A DNA stretch of 46,492 nt, from assembly GCA_004555205.1 (NCBI GenBank), contig SFIY01000014.1, positions 1 through 46,492 of the forward strand. Reading direction: 5' to 3'. The translations under genes were made by a program, and so were the position numbers. Under the pieces are notes generated by a model. It searched no databases. It was not told the origin of the DNA and worked only from the letters and a program-made list of their open reading frames with translations. This stretch comes from Clostridiales bacterium (lineage in GTDB: Bacteria; Bacillota; Clostridia; Oscillospirales; Oscillospiraceae). Shown here piece after piece: positions 30,830-40,606 of the stretch (position 1 is its first letter; each line of letters opens with the position of its first letter).

Positions 30830-31563
30830 ACAGTTTTACCTACAACGGCGTGAGTTCCCTGGATATGGGGCTCCGCATCGAGAGCAAGAATGTGTTTTCC
30901 GCTCCGCAGTACGAGGTCAGGTTCCAGTCCATCCCTGGGCGGGACGGCGACCTCATACTTCCGAACGGCAGATACCCGAACGCGCAGGTGACCTACTCGG
31001 TATTCCTTCCGGCGAAAACGCTGCCGGAGCTGCAGCGGAAGCTGACGGCGGTCAAGGCATGGCTCTTCACGGAGCCGGACCGCTACCACGAGCTGCGGGA
31101 CACCTATGATACCGAAACCTTCCGCAGGGCGGTCGTAAACACACAGCTTGACGTTGAGGATCAGCTGAACAGGATCGGCATTTTTACGGTCAGCTTTTCC
31201 TGCCTGCCGCATAAATACCTCGACAGCGGCCAGGCGGCTGTTGACATCACCTCCGGCGGAGGCACGGAAGTCATGACGAACCCCACGGTTTTTACGAGCA
31301 AGCCGCTCATCCGGGTGAACGGCAGCGGCGACGGCGTTCTGAGCGTCATAAACGCAGACGGAATCGTGAGGATGGAATTTGCGGACATCAGTTCGTATAT
31401 CGACGTTGACTCGGAGCAGATGAACTGCTTCAAGGGCGCGGCTTCCATGAACGATTCGGTCACAGCGGACAGGTTTCCCTCGCTTGCGCCGGGCGAGAAC
31501 CACTTCGTTTTCTCCGGTGGCATTACCTCGCTTTCCGTGAAGCCAAGGTGGGTGACGCTATGA
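30826..31563 (+). CDS. Distal tail protein (Dit)
   Basis: The product is 245 residues from GTG 30826, overlapping the tape measure stop. MNSFTYNGVSSLDMGLRIESKNVFSAPQYEVRFQSIPGRDGDLILPNGRYPN is the phage tail component (Sipho_tail/Dit) start, and YKASFSC-like VSFSCLPHKYLDSGQ follows the first domain. The C-terminal half is a galectin-like domain (NPTVFTSKPLIRVNGSGDG...). Dit forms the hub between tube and tip. Confidence 0.92.
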   Translation: MNSFTYNGVSSLDMGLRIESKNVFSAPQYEVRFQSIPGRDGDLILPNGRYPNAQVTYSVFLPAKTLPELQRKLTAVKAWLFTEPDRYHELRDTYDTETFRRAVVNTQLDVEDQLNRIGIFTVSFSCLPHKYLDSGQAAVDITSGGGTEVMTNPTVFTSKPLIRVNGSGDGVLSVINADGIVRMEFADISSYIDVDSEQMNCFKGAASMNDSVTADRFPSLAPGENHFVFSGGITSLSVKPRWVTL

Positions 31564-33389
31564 TCCCGGTACTGTATAAAGCCGACGCGACCGTCTTTAC
31601 CTCTTTCGGACTCGGAGCGCTCTCCGACTGTATCTCCTGCGAGGTCACCGAGGAGCGCAACGGCGCCTTTGAACTGGTTTTGAAGTACCCGGTGACGGGC
31701 CGGAACTACAGCCAGATCGCAAGGGAACGGCTCGTCAAGGCGAAGCCCAACGACACGGCGAACGACCAGGTGTTCCGTATCTACCGCATCACGACCCCGC
31801 TGAACGGCGTGGTGACCGTGTACGCGCAGCACCTTTCCTACGACCTGTCCAATATCGCGGCTCTGCTGTGGAGCGATGATCGCATATCGCCGACCCTCGC
31901 GATGGAGCGGCTGTTCAGCCGGACGGCGACCCCGCACAACTTCATCTGCCGGACGGACTATTCCGACGCGAAGGCGTTCTCCATCACGAAGCCGCAGAGC
32001 GTCCGCGCCTGTCTCGGAGGCGTCGCCGGGTCGTTTCTCGATCTGTGGGGCGGCGAGTATGAGTGGGACAACTGGCTGGTATGGCAGCGGTCGAGCCGTG
32101 GACGGAACACGGGCGTGGTCATTGAGTACGGCAAGAACCTCACGGAGATGACCCACGACGGCGACAACACCGACGTGTACACCGATATGCTCCCGTATGC
32201 CGTGCAGACGGACGAGAACGGAAGCGAGACGGTAGTCACCCTCCCGGAGGTGCTGATGCCCATCACGAACTCCGAGCTTGTCCGCAGGAAGACCCTCATC
32301 AAGGATTTCTCGGAGTTCTTTGATTTCGGCGCTGAGATCACTGCCGACGCGCTCCGGGCGAAGGCGTCCTCGTATCTCGCCTCCAACCCGATGGGCGTGA
32401 CTGCTCCCACTCTGACCGTGAAGTTCGAGCCGTTGTGGAAGCAGCCCGACTACGCCGCCGTGCTGGAGCGCGTGTCTCTCTGCGACACGGTCACGATCCG
32501 GCACTCGGCGCTCGGCGTCACGGCGAAGGCGAAAGTCATCAAGACCGTTTACGACACGCTCTCCGAAAAGTATGTGTCCATCACCCTCGGCGCGGCGAAA
32601 GCGAACCTCATCAGCACGGTTGCGCAGGCGGAACAGGCTGCCCACGCGGCAGCCGCGAAGGTCGACCGCTTCCCGGCGATCATGTCGGCGGCCATCCAGA
32701 ACGCCACGAGCCTTATCACGGGGCAGTCGGGCGGATATGTGGTCATCAACACGGACGAGGTCACGGGTCAGCCGTATGAACTGCTCGTTATGGACGCGCC
32801 GGATATCGGCTCGGCCGTCAACATCTGGCGCTGGAACGTGGGCGGTCTCGGCTTCTCCCATAACGGCTACAATGGTCCCTTTGAGACGGCAATCACCTCC
32901 GACGGGCAGATCGTCGCCGACTTCATCACCACGGGCACCCTCGCCGCCAACCTGATCAAGGCGGGCGTCCTGTCCTCCCAGGACGGCTCCTCCTGGTGGG
33001 ATTTGGAAACGGGAGAAATACACCTCCGTGCATACGCCACCACTGAGTCCGTCATTGAGACGAACGAGCGCATCGATGAGATCGAGGAACAGAAGATGTA
33101 CCGCCTGGTGATCACCTCATCCAACGGGAACATCTTCAAGAACAACAACATCCGCACCACGTTGTCGGCGGTCGTTTTCTCATGGGACACGAACGTGACG
33201 GACACACTCGACCCGAACCAGTTCATCTGGACGAGGGTCTCGGATGACGCCGCAGCGGACGCCGCCTGGAACGCCACTCACTTCGGCGGCACGAAAACGA
33301 TAGAGATCACGCGGGACGACGTGAACGTGAGAGCCACGTTCTTCTGCGACCTCATCGACACCACTACAAGAAACAGCCTTCTCGGCTGA
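31560..33389 (+). CDS. Tail-associated endopeptidase-like tip protein
   Basis: The product is 609 residues from ATG 31560 (MIPVLYKADATVFTSFGLGALSDCISCEVTEERNGAFEL...). The first 370 residues match the prophage tail endopeptidase/minor structural family (RITTPLNGVVTVYAQHLSYDLSNIAALLW, GEYEWDNWLVWQRSSRGRNTGVVIEYGKNL). A fibre-like linker follows (SGGYVVINTDEVTGQPYELLVMD, DGQIVADFITTGTLAANLIKAG). The end (SSNGNIFKNNNIRTTLSAVVF) is an Ig-like unit also found twice in the next protein. It probably forms the tail tip and may cut cell wall peptides. Confidence 0.88.
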   Translation: MIPVLYKADATVFTSFGLGALSDCISCEVTEERNGAFELVLKYPVTGRNYSQIARERLVKAKPNDTANDQVFRIYRITTPLNGVVTVYAQHLSYDLSNIAALLWSDDRISPTLAMERLFSRTATPHNFICRTDYSDAKAFSITKPQSVRACLGGVAGSFLDLWGGEYEWDNWLVWQRSSRGRNTGVVIEYGKNLTEMTHDGDNTDVYTDMLPYAVQTDENGSETVVTLPEVLMPITNSELVRRKTLIKDFSEFFDFGAEITADALRAKASSYLASNPMGVTAPTLTVKFEPLWKQPDYAAVLERVSLCDTVTIRHSALGVTAKAKVIKTVYDTLSEKYVSITLGAAKANLISTVAQAEQAAHAAAAKVDRFPAIMSAAIQNATSLITGQSGGYVVINTDEVTGQPYELLVMDAPDIGSAVNIWRWNVGGLGFSHNGYNGPFETAITSDGQIVADFITTGTLAANLIKAGVLSSQDGSSWWDLETGEIHLRAYATTESVIETNERIDEIEEQKMYRLVITSSNGNIFKNNNIRTTLSAVVFSWDTNVTDTLDPNQFIWTRVSDDAAADAAWNATHFGGTKTIEITRDDVNVRATFFCDLIDTTTRNSLLG

Positions 33390-33406
33390 TAAAGGAGGAT
33401 ACTTTC

Positions 33407-34486
33407 ATGAGCAGAGCGCAGGGCCAGTTCACCATTATAGACTACAACGACGCGCTGACGCTGACCGGGTACATCGGCTCGAACCATCCGAAGACACAGA
33501 TGTACAACCCGGACAACAACAGCTATACCCCGAACTGGGCTTCCACCAACCTGGTGCTGACGCCCAGCCTTTATATCATCGGCACGACCACCGATCAGAT
33601 TACCTCGGAGAACGTGCAGGACGTCAAGTGGTATCAGGGTACTTCCACTACGGCGATTACCACAGGCGGCAATTATGCGCTGAGCGGCGCGAAGAACCAC
33701 ATCCTGACCGTCAAAGCGAACGTCATGGCTTCGCTCCCCGGCGTGGATTTCAAGTGTGTCATCTCGTACCGGGACCCCTCGACCGGGCTTGACATCATCC
33801 ATCCGATCTCCATTTCGTTTTCCCGCGTGGTCAACGGCAGCGGCATCGTGGATCTGATCGTCATGACCCCGAGCGGGAACGTGTTCAAAAACAGCGAGGT
33901 GGCGACCCTCACCGCCAAGGCGGAACTGTGGCGCGGTTCGACCGTGGACACCACGAACGTCACCTACAAATGGGCGATCATGGACGCTTCCGTCACTTCG
34001 TCCTCCTCCACAGGCTACGATGCCGACTTCGGCACGGGCTGGAGGAAACTGTCGAACACAACCAATATGTACGCCGGAGCGACAACCGCCACGCTGACGA
34101 TCTATGCCGCCGCTGTGGAAAGCTACGCCGTCTACCGCTGCTGCGCCAAGGACACCGACTCCGCGTCTCCGACCTACAACAGCAAATTCTACGACGTCTG
34201 CACCATCATCGACAACTCCGACCCTCTGCAGGTCATCGTGACCTCCACGGGCGGCGACGTGTTCAAGAACGGCGTCGGGACGACCGTGCTGACCGCCGTC
34301 TGCTATCAGGCAGGCGCGGAAGTGGACGCTTCCGGCACGGGCACCTACACCTGGACGAAGTACGACAAGGACGGCAACATCGACACCGATTGGGGTACGA
34401 ACGGCGTCAAAACGGGCAAGACCCTGTCCGTGTCCACTTCGGACGTTGAGACGAAAGCGACCTTCATGGTTCTTGTCGTGATCTGA
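33407..34486 (+). CDS. Ig-like repeat tail protein
   Basis: The 359-residue protein (MSRAQGQFTIIDYNDALTLTGYIGSNHPKTQMYNPDNN...) has an N-terminal baseplate-like region and two Ig-like units beginning SGNVFKNSEVATLTAKAELWRG and GGDVFKNGVGTTVLTAVCYQ. A related unit ends the preceding protein. ATG 33407 follows AAAGGAGG. Such proteins decorate the tail tip and may bind surface sugars. The function is inferred from repeats and position. Confidence 0.8.
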   Translation: MSRAQGQFTIIDYNDALTLTGYIGSNHPKTQMYNPDNNSYTPNWASTNLVLTPSLYIIGTTTDQITSENVQDVKWYQGTSTTAITTGGNYALSGAKNHILTVKANVMASLPGVDFKCVISYRDPSTGLDIIHPISISFSRVVNGSGIVDLIVMTPSGNVFKNSEVATLTAKAELWRGSTVDTTNVTYKWAIMDASVTSSSSTGYDADFGTGWRKLSNTTNMYAGATTATLTIYAAAVESYAVYRCCAKDTDSASPTYNSKFYDVCTIIDNSDPLQVIVTSTGGDVFKNGVGTTVLTAVCYQAGAEVDASGTGTYTWTKYDKDGNIDTDWGTNGVKTGKTLSVSTSDVETKATFMVLVVI

Positions 34487-34498
34487 GGAGGTGATCCC

Positions 34499-35587
34499 AT
34501 GCGGGCGATCGGACAGATAACCATCACCAACATCTGCGACGTCGTTGCTTCCGATACTCCGCCGGAGAACCCGTATGTTGGGCAGCTGTGGGTGGACACC
34601 TCTGTGTCGCCGCCGGAAACGAAAATATGGAACGGCGCGGAGTGGGTCGTGCAGAACGACATCGACACCCTCCGCGTCACCATTTCCGTTCTGACGACAA
34701 GAGCCGCGGAGCTGCAAAGCACCATCGACGGACTGAACAGCTACGTCGGAACCATGACGCAGACCATCGAAACCATCACCGACAGCCTCGGCAACGAGCA
34801 GCAGACGGTGCTTGAGATGCAGGCGCAGATGTCGCTCCTGCAGCAGACCATCGAAGGGCTGTCCGTCCAGGTCACGAACCAGTACGCGGGCGGTCTGAAC
34901 TTCATTCAGAACTCGGCCGGTCTGAACGGCATCTCCGACGACTGGGTAAAGACGGGAACGGTCACGGTGGATACCTCCACGGACACGCAGAACAATACCA
35001 CCTCGGATTCCTGCTTCGTTCTCGGCTCGTCCTCCACGCTGAAGCAGACGGTCACAGGGCTTGTCACCGGGCAGTCCTACGCCTTTTCGCTCCGGGCGAA
35101 GAAGACCTACGCCGGGTATTCCAGCTATATCCGGGTGCAGTACAACGGCAATAAGTACGCCTATTTTTTCAATCAGACGACCACTTTCGGCTGGCAGGAT
35201 TTCAGCCTGGTCATCGATGACATCACTGACAGCACGGTGATCTTCTATATCTACAACCGGTACGCCTCGCTGTATGTCTCCGACATCATGATGGTCGAGG
35301 GTCCGACCGTCCACAACTGGACGCCCGCTCCGAACGAGATCTACACAAACGAGGTCAAGATCGACAAGCGCGGCATCGCGGTTTCCAACTCGGCGTCCTC
35401 GCAGCGGACGATCATCACCAACACGGAGTTCGCCGGCTACTACAACGACGAGGTCATTTTCACCCTGAACAAGGATGAAACACAGACAAAGAAGACCACA
35501 GTGGACGGCGAACTGACCGTGGGCAGAACGAAATTCGTGCCGATGTCCACAGCCTCCGAAGGGCTGAACATCGTCATTCTCGATTAA
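34499..35587 (+). CDS. Tail fibre/carbohydrate-binding-like protein
   Basis: The 362-residue protein has a coiled-coil stalk (residues about 55-130, with AAELQSTIDGLNSYVGTMTQTIETITDSLGNEQQTVLEMQAQMSLLQQTIEGL). A jelly-roll-like carbohydrate-binding region follows (YAGGLNFIQNSAGLNGISDDWVKTGTVTVD through IMMVEGPTVHNWTPAPNE), the pattern of phage CBM modules. The C-terminal KIDKRGIAVSNSASSQRTIITNTEFAGYYNDEVIFTLNKDET is a trimeric fibre segment. It is likely part of host recognition. Confidence 0.82.
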   Translation: MRAIGQITITNICDVVASDTPPENPYVGQLWVDTSVSPPETKIWNGAEWVVQNDIDTLRVTISVLTTRAAELQSTIDGLNSYVGTMTQTIETITDSLGNEQQTVLEMQAQMSLLQQTIEGLSVQVTNQYAGGLNFIQNSAGLNGISDDWVKTGTVTVDTSTDTQNNTTSDSCFVLGSSSTLKQTVTGLVTGQSYAFSLRAKKTYAGYSSYIRVQYNGNKYAYFFNQTTTFGWQDFSLVIDDITDSTVIFYIYNRYASLYVSDIMMVEGPTVHNWTPAPNEIYTNEVKIDKRGIAVSNSASSQRTIITNTEFAGYYNDEVIFTLNKDETQTKKTTVDGELTVGRTKFVPMSTASEGLNIVILD

Positions 35588-35600
35588 GGAGGGACAGCTT

Positions 35601-38117
35601 ATGGCAATGACAGGCGGCACCGCCTATCTGGTGAAATCCGAATACACCAACGGAGGCTCCAACAACTGGACGGTGGATCTGTACGTTTACGTGAAGATCG
35701 TTTCTCAGAACGCCGCCGCCAACACCTCCACGATCGCTCTCGGAATGTACGTGTATTCCAAATACAACATCGACTGGGGCGACTGGAGCAACGGCGGCCA
35801 GTCCTACGTCGGCACGGCGACCTCCGGCTCCAACTGCTTCACCTTCACCGAGGGGCAGACGGGCAGCGGCACGAAGTGGCTCATCGAGAACAAGCAGCTC
35901 ACGGTCACGCACAACGCCAACGGTACGCTGACCCTGCCGATCTACTGGCATTGGGGCGTTTACTCCACATGGGGCCAGTATCTCGCTCCGTCCGGGAGCA
36001 AGAACGTCACGCTGACCGCAATCGACCGCACCGCGCCGACCGTATCCTTCACCACGAGCAATATCACGGCGAACGGCGTCACGATCAGCGCCTCGTCCTC
36101 CGCAACGGCAGATATCTGGCAATACTCGACCGATAACGGCTCGACCTGGACGCAGTTTTCCACAACAGCGGGAACGTCGGCAAGCAAGGCGATCACGGGG
36201 CTTTCCCCGAACACGACCTACCAGGTCAAGGTCCGGGCGAGAAAGCAGACCAATCAGATCTACGGAACTTCAGCCGCCGTTTCCGTCAAGACCCTCGGCG
36301 GCGCCATCGTGAACAGCGCGACCCAGGTGACGGCGGACGCCGCGACCGTCAGCATCAAACTGAACGTCACGGTCCACGACGCCTCCTATACCTACACGCT
36401 GACGCTGAAGAACGGAAGCACGAGCATCCTGTCGGTGGGCGGCCTGTCCTGGTCGAAGGGCACGGCGGACAGAACGGTCACGCTGACGGCGGCCAACCGG
36501 ACGACGCTGCTGACCGCGATGGCTTCTCTGAAATCCTTCACCGGCACCTTCGAGGTAAAGACCTACAGCGGCAGCACCCAGATCGGCTCGGCGTCCTCGA
36601 AAACCGCCACGGTCACCACCACTTCGGCAAACTCGGCTCCCACGCTGTCCGGCTTCACCTACGCCGACAGCTACGCCACAACGACCGCGATCACGGGCAA
36701 CGACCAGGTGTTCATCCAGAGCCATTCCAAGCTGACGGTCACACCGGGAACAGCAACGGCGAAGAACCAGGCAACCATCGCCAACTATACGGCGACCTGC
36801 AACGGCGTCTCCGTTTCCAACACCACGGGCGCGGCGCTCACCATCGGCCCTGTCGCCAAAAGCGGAACGGTGGCGGTCGTTCTCACGGTCACCGACAGCC
36901 GGGGCTGGACGGCAAGCGTCACGCAGAACATCACGGTCATCGCGTACGCCTCGCCGAAGGTGAACTCGCTGACGCTCCGCCGCACGAACGACATCGAAGC
37001 GGAAATGCAGCTCGTTTTCAACGGCACGATCTCTGCTATCTCGGTCGGCGGAACACAGAAGAACTCTCTCAAATATGTGCGCTACCGCTACAAGGCGACG
37101 AGCGCGACCTCCTGGAGTTCCTACGTCAGCATCCTCTCGGCGGTCACGCAGAGCGGGACGAGCTTCTCGTACTCCAACCTGGTACTGAGGAACCTCGCCT
37201 CCGACCAGTCCTGGGACGTTCACATCCAGATCCAGGATCAGCTTGACGGCCTGTCCTCCCTGGATCTGTACTACGTCATCCCGCAGGGAACGCCGCTCGT
37301 GGCACTGCGCAAGCAGAAGGTCGGCATCAACACGCCGACCCCGGAAGCGGCTCTCGACGTGGTAGGCGACGCCAGGGTGTCCGGAACGCTGACAGCCGCG
37401 ACCCTGTCCGGCGCTCTCGCCCCGGCGAAGCTGTCGGCCGCCGTTCCTATCTCCAAGGGCGGGACCGGCGCCACCACAGCGGCGGTCGCGAGGACGAACC
37501 TCGCTGTACTTCCGCTTGCCGGAGGGACGCTGACCGGGCAGGTCACGTCAAACGTCGCAAGCGCACAGGCATTCCTCGTTTCTCACGGAACAGCCAGTAA
37601 AGACGCCGGATTCAGAGCGACAAGGACCGACACGGATGTGTCCCTGTTTTTCGGTGTCGGCAGCGGCGGAGTCAATCACGGCATTTATTCCACAAAACTC
37701 GGTAAGTGGCTCGTGTACGGCGACGGCTCGAACGTCTACTGCACAGGCACGGCCACCAACGTCACAGGCACGGTCACGGTGGCGCACGGAGGCACGGGAG
37801 GAACTACGGCGGCTGCGGCGAGGACGAACCTCGGCATCACCTGTGCCTCCCTTTACAACGGCTCACTATCAAGCGGAAGCATCACCTTTAACTACGGGAA
37901 CTATAACGCCTATCTGATCCTCGGTCGGCCCGGCTCGGCGACCGCGATCGCCGGCATAGTGGTTCCTAAAGGAATGATCACGACCTCTGATGTTAAGTAT
38001 CAGATCACTGACGAATCCTATTATCGCTGCTTCAACCTGAAGTATTCCGGCTCAACTGTAACGCTGACCATAAGCACAGGCAGCGGAACTATCAGCCGGG
38101 TGTTCGGCCTGACCTAA
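35601..38117 (+). CDS. DUF859-like receptor-binding tail fibre
   Basis: The 838-residue protein starts MAMTGGTAYLVKSEYTNGGSNNWTVDLYVYVKI, a DUF859/siphovirus fibre domain that continues to LTLPIYWHWGVYSTWGQYLAPSGSKNVTLTAIDRTAP. A fibronectin type III unit follows (PTVSFTTSNITANGVTISASSSATADIW ... GLSPNTTYQVKVRARK), then further beta units. The C-terminal part has two collar-like units (KGGTGATTAAVARTNL and HGGTGGTTAAAARTNLGI) flanking SHGTASKDAGFRATRTDTDVSLFFGVGSGGVNHGIYS. This is the most probable receptor-binding protein of the phage. Confidence 0.87.
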   Translation: MAMTGGTAYLVKSEYTNGGSNNWTVDLYVYVKIVSQNAAANTSTIALGMYVYSKYNIDWGDWSNGGQSYVGTATSGSNCFTFTEGQTGSGTKWLIENKQLTVTHNANGTLTLPIYWHWGVYSTWGQYLAPSGSKNVTLTAIDRTAPTVSFTTSNITANGVTISASSSATADIWQYSTDNGSTWTQFSTTAGTSASKAITGLSPNTTYQVKVRARKQTNQIYGTSAAVSVKTLGGAIVNSATQVTADAATVSIKLNVTVHDASYTYTLTLKNGSTSILSVGGLSWSKGTADRTVTLTAANRTTLLTAMASLKSFTGTFEVKTYSGSTQIGSASSKTATVTTTSANSAPTLSGFTYADSYATTTAITGNDQVFIQSHSKLTVTPGTATAKNQATIANYTATCNGVSVSNTTGAALTIGPVAKSGTVAVVLTVTDSRGWTASVTQNITVIAYASPKVNSLTLRRTNDIEAEMQLVFNGTISAISVGGTQKNSLKYVRYRYKATSATSWSSYVSILSAVTQSGTSFSYSNLVLRNLASDQSWDVHIQIQDQLDGLSSLDLYYVIPQGTPLVALRKQKVGINTPTPEAALDVVGDARVSGTLTAATLSGALAPAKLSAAVPISKGGTGATTAAVARTNLAVLPLAGGTLTGQVTSNVASAQAFLVSHGTASKDAGFRATRTDTDVSLFFGVGSGGVNHGIYSTKLGKWLVYGDGSNVYCTGTATNVTGTVTVAHGGTGGTTAAAARTNLGITCASLYNGSLSSGSITFNYGNYNAYLILGRPGSATAIAGIVVPKGMITTSDVKYQITDESYYRCFNLKYSGSTVTLTISTGSGTISRVFGLT

Positions 38118-38128
38118 GGAGGTGTAAT

Positions 38129-38494
38129 ATGCAGATAATGATTGAGAACGGTTATGTGTCATCCTATGCGTTTGAAGGCAACATCGTCGGCAGCATCGAA
38201 GTGCCGGACCCGCCGGACCAGGAGCATTTCAAGGCGCACTATTCAGCCTACCGGGTGAAGGACGGCGTCCTCGCCTACGATGAAAAACAGAACAAGGAAA
38301 TCGAACGGAAAGCACTTTGTGAAGAGCTGCGGCAGCGGCGCGAAACGGAGTGCTTTTCCTATATCAACAGAGGCCAGCCCTGGTACGACAGGCTCACAGA
38401 TGAGCAGAAGGCGGAACTATCCGCCTGGTACGCGGACTGGCTCAAGGTCACGGATACCCTGACGGCCCCGGAAAAGCCGTCCTGGTTATATTGA
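38129..38494 (+). CDS. Small tail-fibre-associated protein
   Basis: The 121-residue protein (MQIMIENGYVSSYAFEGNIVGSIEVPDPPDQEHFKAHYSAYRVKDGVLAYDEKQNKEIE...) is beta-rich at the start and helical after residue 55, ending in LTDEQKAELSAWYADWLKVTDTLTAPEKPSWLY, a helix-turn-WY pattern shared with XkdW-like and fibre assembly proteins. It lies between the fibre and holin genes. It probably helps fibre folding or attachment; this is a positional inference. Confidence 0.75.
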   Translation: MQIMIENGYVSSYAFEGNIVGSIEVPDPPDQEHFKAHYSAYRVKDGVLAYDEKQNKEIERKALCEELRQRRETECFSYINRGQPWYDRLTDEQKAELSAWYADWLKVTDTLTAPEKPSWLY

Positions 38495-38518
38495 AAAACT
38501 CAAAGGAGGATAACAGCA

Positions 38519-38947
38519 ATGAAGGAATTCTGGACGACCATTCAACTTGCCTTTGCCGCTGTGGGCGGCTGGCTCGGCTGGTTTCTCGGAGGCTGCGACG
38601 GTCTGCTGTACGCGCTTCTGGCGTTCGTGGTGCTGGACTACATCACGGGCGTCATGTGTGCCATCGTGGACAAGAAGCTCTCCTCGGAGATCGGCTTCAA
38701 GGGCATCTTCAAGAAGGTGCTGATCTTTGCCCTGGTGGGCATCGGTCACATCCTCGACACCCAGGTGATCGGCGCCGGATCTGTACTGCGGACCGCCGTC
38801 ATCTTCTTCTACCTGTCCAACGAGGGTGTGTCTCTCATTGAAAACGCGGGCCATCTCGGCCTGCCCATCCCGAAGAAGCTGAAAGCCGTACTGGAACAGC
38901 TTCACGACCGAGCCGAAAAGGAGGACGAAAAACATGATGACGAATAA
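38519..38947 (+). CDS. Holin (TcdE/phage_holin_4 family)
   Basis: The 142-residue protein has hydrophobic helices at about residues 7-28, 30-48, 66-80 and 84-98 (LLYALLAFVVLDYITGVMCAIV, VLIFALVGIGHIL, VLRTAVIFFYLSNEGVSLIENAGHLGLP). LDYITGV and NEGVSLIENAGHLG are signatures of the toxin secretion/phage lysis holins. The charged tail EKEDEKHDDE is cytoplasmic in such holins. It makes the membrane holes that release the endolysin and overlaps that gene by 14 bp. Confidence 0.93.
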   Translation: MKEFWTTIQLAFAAVGGWLGWFLGGCDGLLYALLAFVVLDYITGVMCAIVDKKLSSEIGFKGIFKKVLIFALVGIGHILDTQVIGAGSVLRTAVIFFYLSNEGVSLIENAGHLGLPIPKKLKAVLEQLHDRAEKEDEKHDDE

Positions 38948-40535
38948 GGAACTGGCAGCAAAACTCATCGACATCGCGAAGAACTACAAGACGCTCTATG
39001 TGATGGGGTGCTTCGGCGCTCCCATGACCCCGGCCAACAAGAAGCGCTACACGCAGAACCACAGCTACAACCGCCAGGCTTCCCGCACGGCGATGATCAA
39101 CGCCGCCTCCGCGGATACCTTCGGTTTCGACTGCGTGTGCCTCATCAAAGGCGTTCTGTGGGGCTGGGAAGGCGACAAGAACGCCGTCTACGGCGGCGCG
39201 ACCTACGCCTCGAACGGCGTCCCGGACATCGGGGCTGACAGCATGATCAAAGTCTGCAAGAACGTCACCACCGATTTCTCTCACATCGAGGTCGGCGAAG
39301 CGGTCTGGACGGAGGGTCATATCGGCGTGTACGTCGGCAACGGTCTCGCCGTGGAATGCACGCCCAGGTGGGACAACAAGGTGCAGATCACGGCCTGCAA
39401 CCGCAGCGTTTCCGGCTACAACCGCCGCAACTGGACGAAGCACGGAAAGCTGCCGTATGTGAAGTATGAGGCGGGTGCTGAAACGCCGTCCGTTCCCGCT
39501 TCCGGCGTGAAGGGCATCGACGTCTCCAAGTGGCAGGGCGAGATCGACTGGGCAAAGGTCAAAGCGGCCGGCGTGAAGTTCGCCATGATCCGTCTGGGCT
39601 ACGGCTCTGCGGACGGCGCATCCTGCGGCCTTGACGGCTGGTTCGAGCGCAACGTGGCGAACGCTGTGAAGGCCGGCGTCGAGGTCGGCTGCTATTTCTA
39701 CTCCTATGCGGCCTCCGTTGCCACCGCGAAGAAGGAAGCCGCCTTTGTGGTGAACGTCCTGCAGAAGTACAAGGGCGTGTTCACTTATCCCGTGGCATTC
39801 GACCTTGAGGACAAGACCCAGCAGGGCCTTGGGAAGACCGTCCTGACCGATATGGTCATCGCGTTCGGCGACGCCATCGAGAAGGCGGGATTCTACTGCT
39901 CCCTGTACAGCAACCTCGACTGGCTGAAGAACCGCCTGGACGATTCCAGGCTGAAGCGGTTCGATCACTGGCTGGCGCAGTGGGCTTCCGCTCCGACCTA
40001 TGACGGCGCTTTCGGTATGTGGCAGAACTCCTCCAGGGGCTCCGTGAACGGCATCTCCGGCAACGTGGATACCGACATTGCGTACAAGGACTATCCGTCC
40101 ATCATCCGGGGAGCGAAGCTGAACGGCTTTACCTCCGCCTCGCAGAAGCCGACGGTTCCTTCTCAGCCGGAGGAAACTTCAAAGCCTGCCGCTTCCTTTA
40201 AGAAGGGCGACCTGGTGAAGATCACCGGGACGAAGTATTACAGTGGCAAGACCATCCCCGCATGGGTGAAAGCGAAGAACTGGTACGTCCTGCAGGCTGA
40301 CGGCACCAGGGTCGTTATCGATCGCAGCGAGGACGGCAGAAATGCCATCTGCAGCCCCGTGAATGCCTCCGACCTTCAGCTGGTTTCCTCAAAGCCCGGT
40401 AAGACCGTGGATGAGCTTGCCCGCGAGGTCATTCGCGGCCTGTGGGGCAACGGAGCCGACCGCCGCAACCGTCTTACCGCCGCTGGGTACGACTATGAAG
40501 CTGTGCAGAAGCGCGTCAATGAACTGCTGAAATAA
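38934..40535 (+). CDS. Modular endolysin: NlpC-like, GH25 and Cpl-7 repeat
   Basis: The 533-residue protein has an N-terminal papain-like peptidase region (residues about 20-180; FGFDCVCLIKGVLWG supplies the Cys, and EGHIGVYVGNGLAVECTP the His). A GH25 muramidase follows (about 186-390: GVKGIDVSKWQGEIDWAKVKAAGVKFAMIRLGYG, YPVAFDLEDKTQ with the catalytic acid, NVDTDIAYKDY). After a linker comes an SH3-like wall-binding segment (about 408-470, KKGDLVKITGTKYYSGK) and a final Cpl-7 repeat (TVDELAREVIRGLWGNGADRRNRLTAAGYDYEAVQKRVNELL). No signal peptide is present, so export depends on the holin. It carries two catalytic activities against peptidoglycan. Confidence 0.92.
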   Translation: MMTNKELAAKLIDIAKNYKTLYVMGCFGAPMTPANKKRYTQNHSYNRQASRTAMINAASADTFGFDCVCLIKGVLWGWEGDKNAVYGGATYASNGVPDIGADSMIKVCKNVTTDFSHIEVGEAVWTEGHIGVYVGNGLAVECTPRWDNKVQITACNRSVSGYNRRNWTKHGKLPYVKYEAGAETPSVPASGVKGIDVSKWQGEIDWAKVKAAGVKFAMIRLGYGSADGASCGLDGWFERNVANAVKAGVEVGCYFYSYAASVATAKKEAAFVVNVLQKYKGVFTYPVAFDLEDKTQQGLGKTVLTDMVIAFGDAIEKAGFYCSLYSNLDWLKNRLDDSRLKRFDHWLAQWASAPTYDGAFGMWQNSSRGSVNGISGNVDTDIAYKDYPSIIRGAKLNGFTSASQKPTVPSQPEETSKPAASFKKGDLVKITGTKYYSGKTIPAWVKAKNWYVLQADGTRVVIDRSEDGRNAICSPVNASDLQLVSSKPGKTVDELAREVIRGLWGNGADRRNRLTAAGYDYEAVQKRVNELLK

Positions 40536-40550
40536 CGCCGTAAACACACC

Positions 40551-40589
40551 GACCCGCCGAGGATTTTTCGTCCCCGGCGGGTCTTTTTT
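40551..40589 (+). terminator. Late operon terminator
   Basis: GACCCGCCG (40551-40559) pairs with CGGCGGGTC (40575-40583), followed by TTTTTTA. It closes the 20-kb late operon 16 bp after the endolysin stop and separates it from the recombinase module. Confidence 0.9.
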
Positions 40590-40606
40590 ATTTTTTGGTT
40601 CAAAAA

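Noticed and set aside
31161..35620. Reverse-strand ORFs of 620 and 780 codons opposite tail genes
   Set aside because: Same codon-bias effect; the forward proteins have clear family matches.
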